DNA from: an uncultured Synechococcus sp.
GTDB taxonomy: Bacteria; Cyanobacteriota; Cyanobacteriia; PCC-6307; Cyanobiaceae
Assembly (NCBI GenBank): GCA_913020095.1
Contig: CAJWAH010000008.1
Location: 1-17,191 of the forward strand
DNA: 17,191 bases
Direction of reading: 5' to 3'
A program made the position numbers and the translations under genes. Below the pieces are notes generated by a model. The model did no database searches, was not told where the DNA came from, and saw only the letters and a program-made list of their open reading frames with translations. This document shows, one piece after another, positions 15,355 through 17,191 of this stretch; the stretch's first letter is position 1, and every line of letters starts with the position of its first letter.

Positions 15355-16248
15355 TCAGAGCAACCGCAATAACGCCTCAACACTGCGGCGGCTCTGATCG
15401 ACATAGGAGCCGCCAAACAGGTTGGCGTGGTTGAGGAGATGGAAGAGGTTGTACGCGATAAGCCGCTGCTCAGCTCCTGCTGGCAGCGGCCATTCGTCGT
15501 TGTAGGCCGCAAAAAAAGCCTCAGGCAACCCGCCAAACATCCGGGCCATGGCCAAGTCCACCTCGCGATCGCTGTAGGAGACCGCCGGGTCATAGAGGCA
15601 GGGGCGGCCATCACGAAGCACGCCCGCGTTGCCAGGCCAAAGGTCGCCATGCACCAAGCATGGATCTGGTTGGTGCTGCTCCAGCCAAGGCGGCAACAGC
15701 TCCAGCAACCTCTCGCTCTGGGGCCACCGCAGACCTTGGGCCTCAAGCCGCTGGAATTGATCGGCCAAACGCTGCCGGCAAAAGAACGCTCCCCAGCTGC
15801 GTTGCCAGCCTCCGCGCTGGATCCCAGCGCCGATCCAACGGTCGCCCTGCCAACCAAACAATCCAGGGGCGGGGGTGAGCTCCAAGCTGCGCCGGTGCAG
15901 CTTGGCTAGGCCGCGACCAAGACGCTCCCAGCCGGCGCGATCGCCGCCAGCCAAATCGAGCCAATCGAGCACCAACAGGGCCCGCCCCTGGGCCAAACCC
16001 AGGGCCAAGGGTCTTGGCAACACCAGGGAGCCGGCGCAGGGGATCAAGGCTTGCAAGCCTTCGGCCTCCGCTTGCAACCGCTCGAGCTGATCAGCCGCAA
16101 GCCATTTGCAAAAGAAGCGACCCCTGGCTTGCTCAGCACTGACCCCTTGCTGCTGCAGCCAGGACTGCAGATCAAAGCTGCTCTCGCTCAACGCCCTGAG
16201 TTCCCAGACTGTGCTGCAGCAAGCCTGACGGAACGACCCTGAGCTCAA
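15355..16248 (-). CDS. Fructosamine kinase family protein
   Basis: Members phosphorylate sugar-amine adducts (fructosamine or ribulosamine type) so that proteins are deglycated, and share the aminoglycoside-phosphotransferase/choline-kinase fold. The catalytic loop is LVHGDLWPGNAG with His200, Asp202 and Asn207, and the metal-binding segment is YDPAVSYSDREVDLAMA with Asp220. The C-terminal YNLFHLLNHANLFGG is also typical. The length of 297 fits the family. The N-terminal glycine-rich ATP loop is only weakly visible (LSSGSFRQACCSTVWEL), and no ATG lies near the expected start. TTG 16248 is chosen, while CTG 16251 is an alternative. Its start is five bases from that of the divergent crtD-like gene. 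The physiological substrate in cyanobacteria is unknown. Confidence 0.88.
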   Translation of the reverse strand: MSSGSFRQACCSTVWELRALSESSFDLQSWLQQQGVSAEQARGRFFCKWLAADQLERLQAEAEGLQALIPCAGSLVLPRPLALGLAQGRALLVLDWLDLAGGDRAGWERLGRGLAKLHRRSLELTPAPGLFGWQGDRWIGAGIQRGGWQRSWGAFFCRQRLADQFQRLEAQGLRWPQSERLLELLPPWLEQHQPDPCLVHGDLWPGNAGVLRDGRPCLYDPAVSYSDREVDLAMARMFGGLPEAFFAAYNDEWPLPAGAEQRLIAYNLFHLLNHANLFGGSYVDQSRRSVEALLRLL

Positions 16249-16253
16249 CAGAT

Positions 16254-17191
16254 GTGGTGGTGTTAGGGGCCGGAATCGCCGGCCTCACCGCGGCAGCGCT
16301 GCTGGCCCGTCAGGGCTGTGGCGTGGTGCTGCTGGAAGCCCACCACCAAAGCGGTGGCTGCGCCGGCACCTTTCGGCGTGGCCCTTACACCTTTGATGCC
16401 GGAGCCACCCAGGTGGCTGGCTTTGAGCCTGGCGGCAGCCATCAACGCCTGTTTGCCGAACTGGGGGTGCCGCTGCCGCAGGCCACACCCCTCGACCCCG
16501 GCTGTGTGGTGGATCTCGCCGATGGGCACCCGCCCGTTCGGATTTGGAGGGATCCAGAACGTTGGCGGCAAGAACGGGAGCAGCACTTTCCAGGCAGTGA
16601 GCGCTTCTGGCAGCTCTGCCAGCGCTTGCACGCCAGCAACTGGGCCTTCGCCGGGCGGCGACCGGTGCTGCCGCCGCGCAACGGCTGGGACCTCAGCCAG
16701 CTGCTGCGCGCCATTGGCCCCGGCAATGTGCTCAGCGGGCTGCTCAGCACGGCCACGGTGGCCGACCTATTGGGGCTCTGCGGCTGCAGCGGCCCTGGGC
16801 ACCAGCGGCTGCGGCGGTTTTTGGATCTGCAGCTGAGGCTGTATTCCCAAGAGCCGGCCGATCGCACCGCAGCGCTCTATGGGGTCACGGTGCTGGCGAT
16901 GGTGCAGGAGCCCCTCGGGCTTTGGCACTTGCACGGCTCCATGCAAGAGCTCAGCACCAGCCTGGAAACCGCGCTGCACCAAGCCGGCGGTGAACTGCGC
17001 CTGCGGCATCGGGTGAACACGCTGCAAGCCACCAATGGCGGCTGGCATGTGCAGGGGATGGGACCCAAGGGGCAGACCTTTTCGATCGGGGCTGCCGATG
17101 TGGTGTGCAGCCTGCCGCCCCAAGGTTTGCCCCAGCTGCTGGGCGATCAAATGCCAACAGGACTGCAGCGGCGTGTGGAAGGGCTGGGTGA
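16254..17191 (+). CDS. crtD: CrtD-like carotenoid desaturase, FAD-dependent (5' part, cut by window edge)
   Basis: This is an FAD-dependent oxidoreductase of the phytoene-desaturase/CrtD superfamily, acting on carotenoids in the membrane. The N-terminal dinucleotide-binding motif GAGIAG spans residues 5-10, with Glu28 (VVLLEAH) binding the ribose. GGCAGTFRRGPYTFDAGATQ and VAGFEPGGSHQRLFAELG match C-3',4' desaturase CrtD sequences as I recall them. About 312 residues are present and the gene continues beyond 17191; full enzymes are around 500 residues. The start is GTG 16254, followed by two further GTG codons. No in-frame ATG exists before it and the frame stays open upstream, so a CTG or ACG start could also apply. 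CrtD rather than another CrtI relative is likely but not certain. Confidence 0.85.
   Translation, partial: MVVLGAGIAGLTAAALLARQGCGVVLLEAHHQSGGCAGTFRRGPYTFDAGATQVAGFEPGGSHQRLFAELGVPLPQATPLDPGCVVDLADGHPPVRIWRDPERWRQEREQHFPGSERFWQLCQRLHASNWAFAGRRPVLPPRNGWDLSQLLRAIGPGNVLSGLLSTATVADLLGLCGCSGPGHQRLRRFLDLQLRLYSQEPADRTAALYGVTVLAMVQEPLGLWHLHGSMQELSTSLETALHQAGGELRLRHRVNTLQATNGGWHVQGMGPKGQTFSIGAADVVCSLPPQGLPQLLGDQMPTGLQRRVEGLG

Overview
The window is GC-rich, gene-dense chromosomal DNA from a picocyanobacterium of the Synechococcus/Cyanobium type. This follows from a cyanobacterial-type glutamate-cysteine ligase, a ~990-residue PEP carboxylase, a single-domain CAAD/CURT1 thylakoid protein, a CrtD-like carotenoid desaturase, and very compact gene spacing. 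No insertion sequence, prophage, integrase or CRISPR array was seen. Most genes look like ordinary core genes.

Left part (1-6315): the 3' part of gshA, then ppc (translationally coupled, ATGA overlap) and a small GNAT-like protein, all on +. A tRNA-Arg(CCG) lies on the - strand. Divergent from it is recF on +, whose conserved N-terminus has no ATG/GTG/TTG in front of it. A small one-helix membrane protein on - overlaps the recF 3' end. speD (S-adenosylmethionine decarboxylase, polyamine synthesis) follows on +.

Middle part (6291-11032): a - strand group reads lipoprotein, then a CPA2-type cation/proton antiporter, then a LarE-type PP-loop sulfur transferase that overlaps the end of speD. A 216-base divergent intergenic region precedes a + strand group: a tandemly duplicated BtuR/CobO-family protein, a secreted HEAAH protein resembling a zinc metallopeptidase, and a small secreted protein of unknown function.

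Right part (11029-17191): a - strand group reads JAMM/M67 isopeptidase-like protein, then a MoeB/MoeZ-type E1-like enzyme with a rhodanese domain, then an ABC exporter with a C-terminal cyclic-nucleotide-binding domain. The first two suggest a ubiquitin-like sulfur-carrier pathway, as known for Mec/CysO/MoeZ. The CURT1-like protein starts divergently, its ATG overlapping the JAMM ATG inside one CATG. A fructosamine-kinase-family gene (-) converges on it. The window ends inside a crtD-like gene (+) that starts only 5 bases from the fructosamine kinase start.

The items most worth a second look are the JAMM/E1-rhodanese/ABC-cNMP cluster, the double BtuR protein, the missing recF start codon, the overlapping divergent starts at 14955-14958, and the secreted HEAAH pair. 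None proves a new system from sequence alone. Product names rest on motif recognition, not on a database search.
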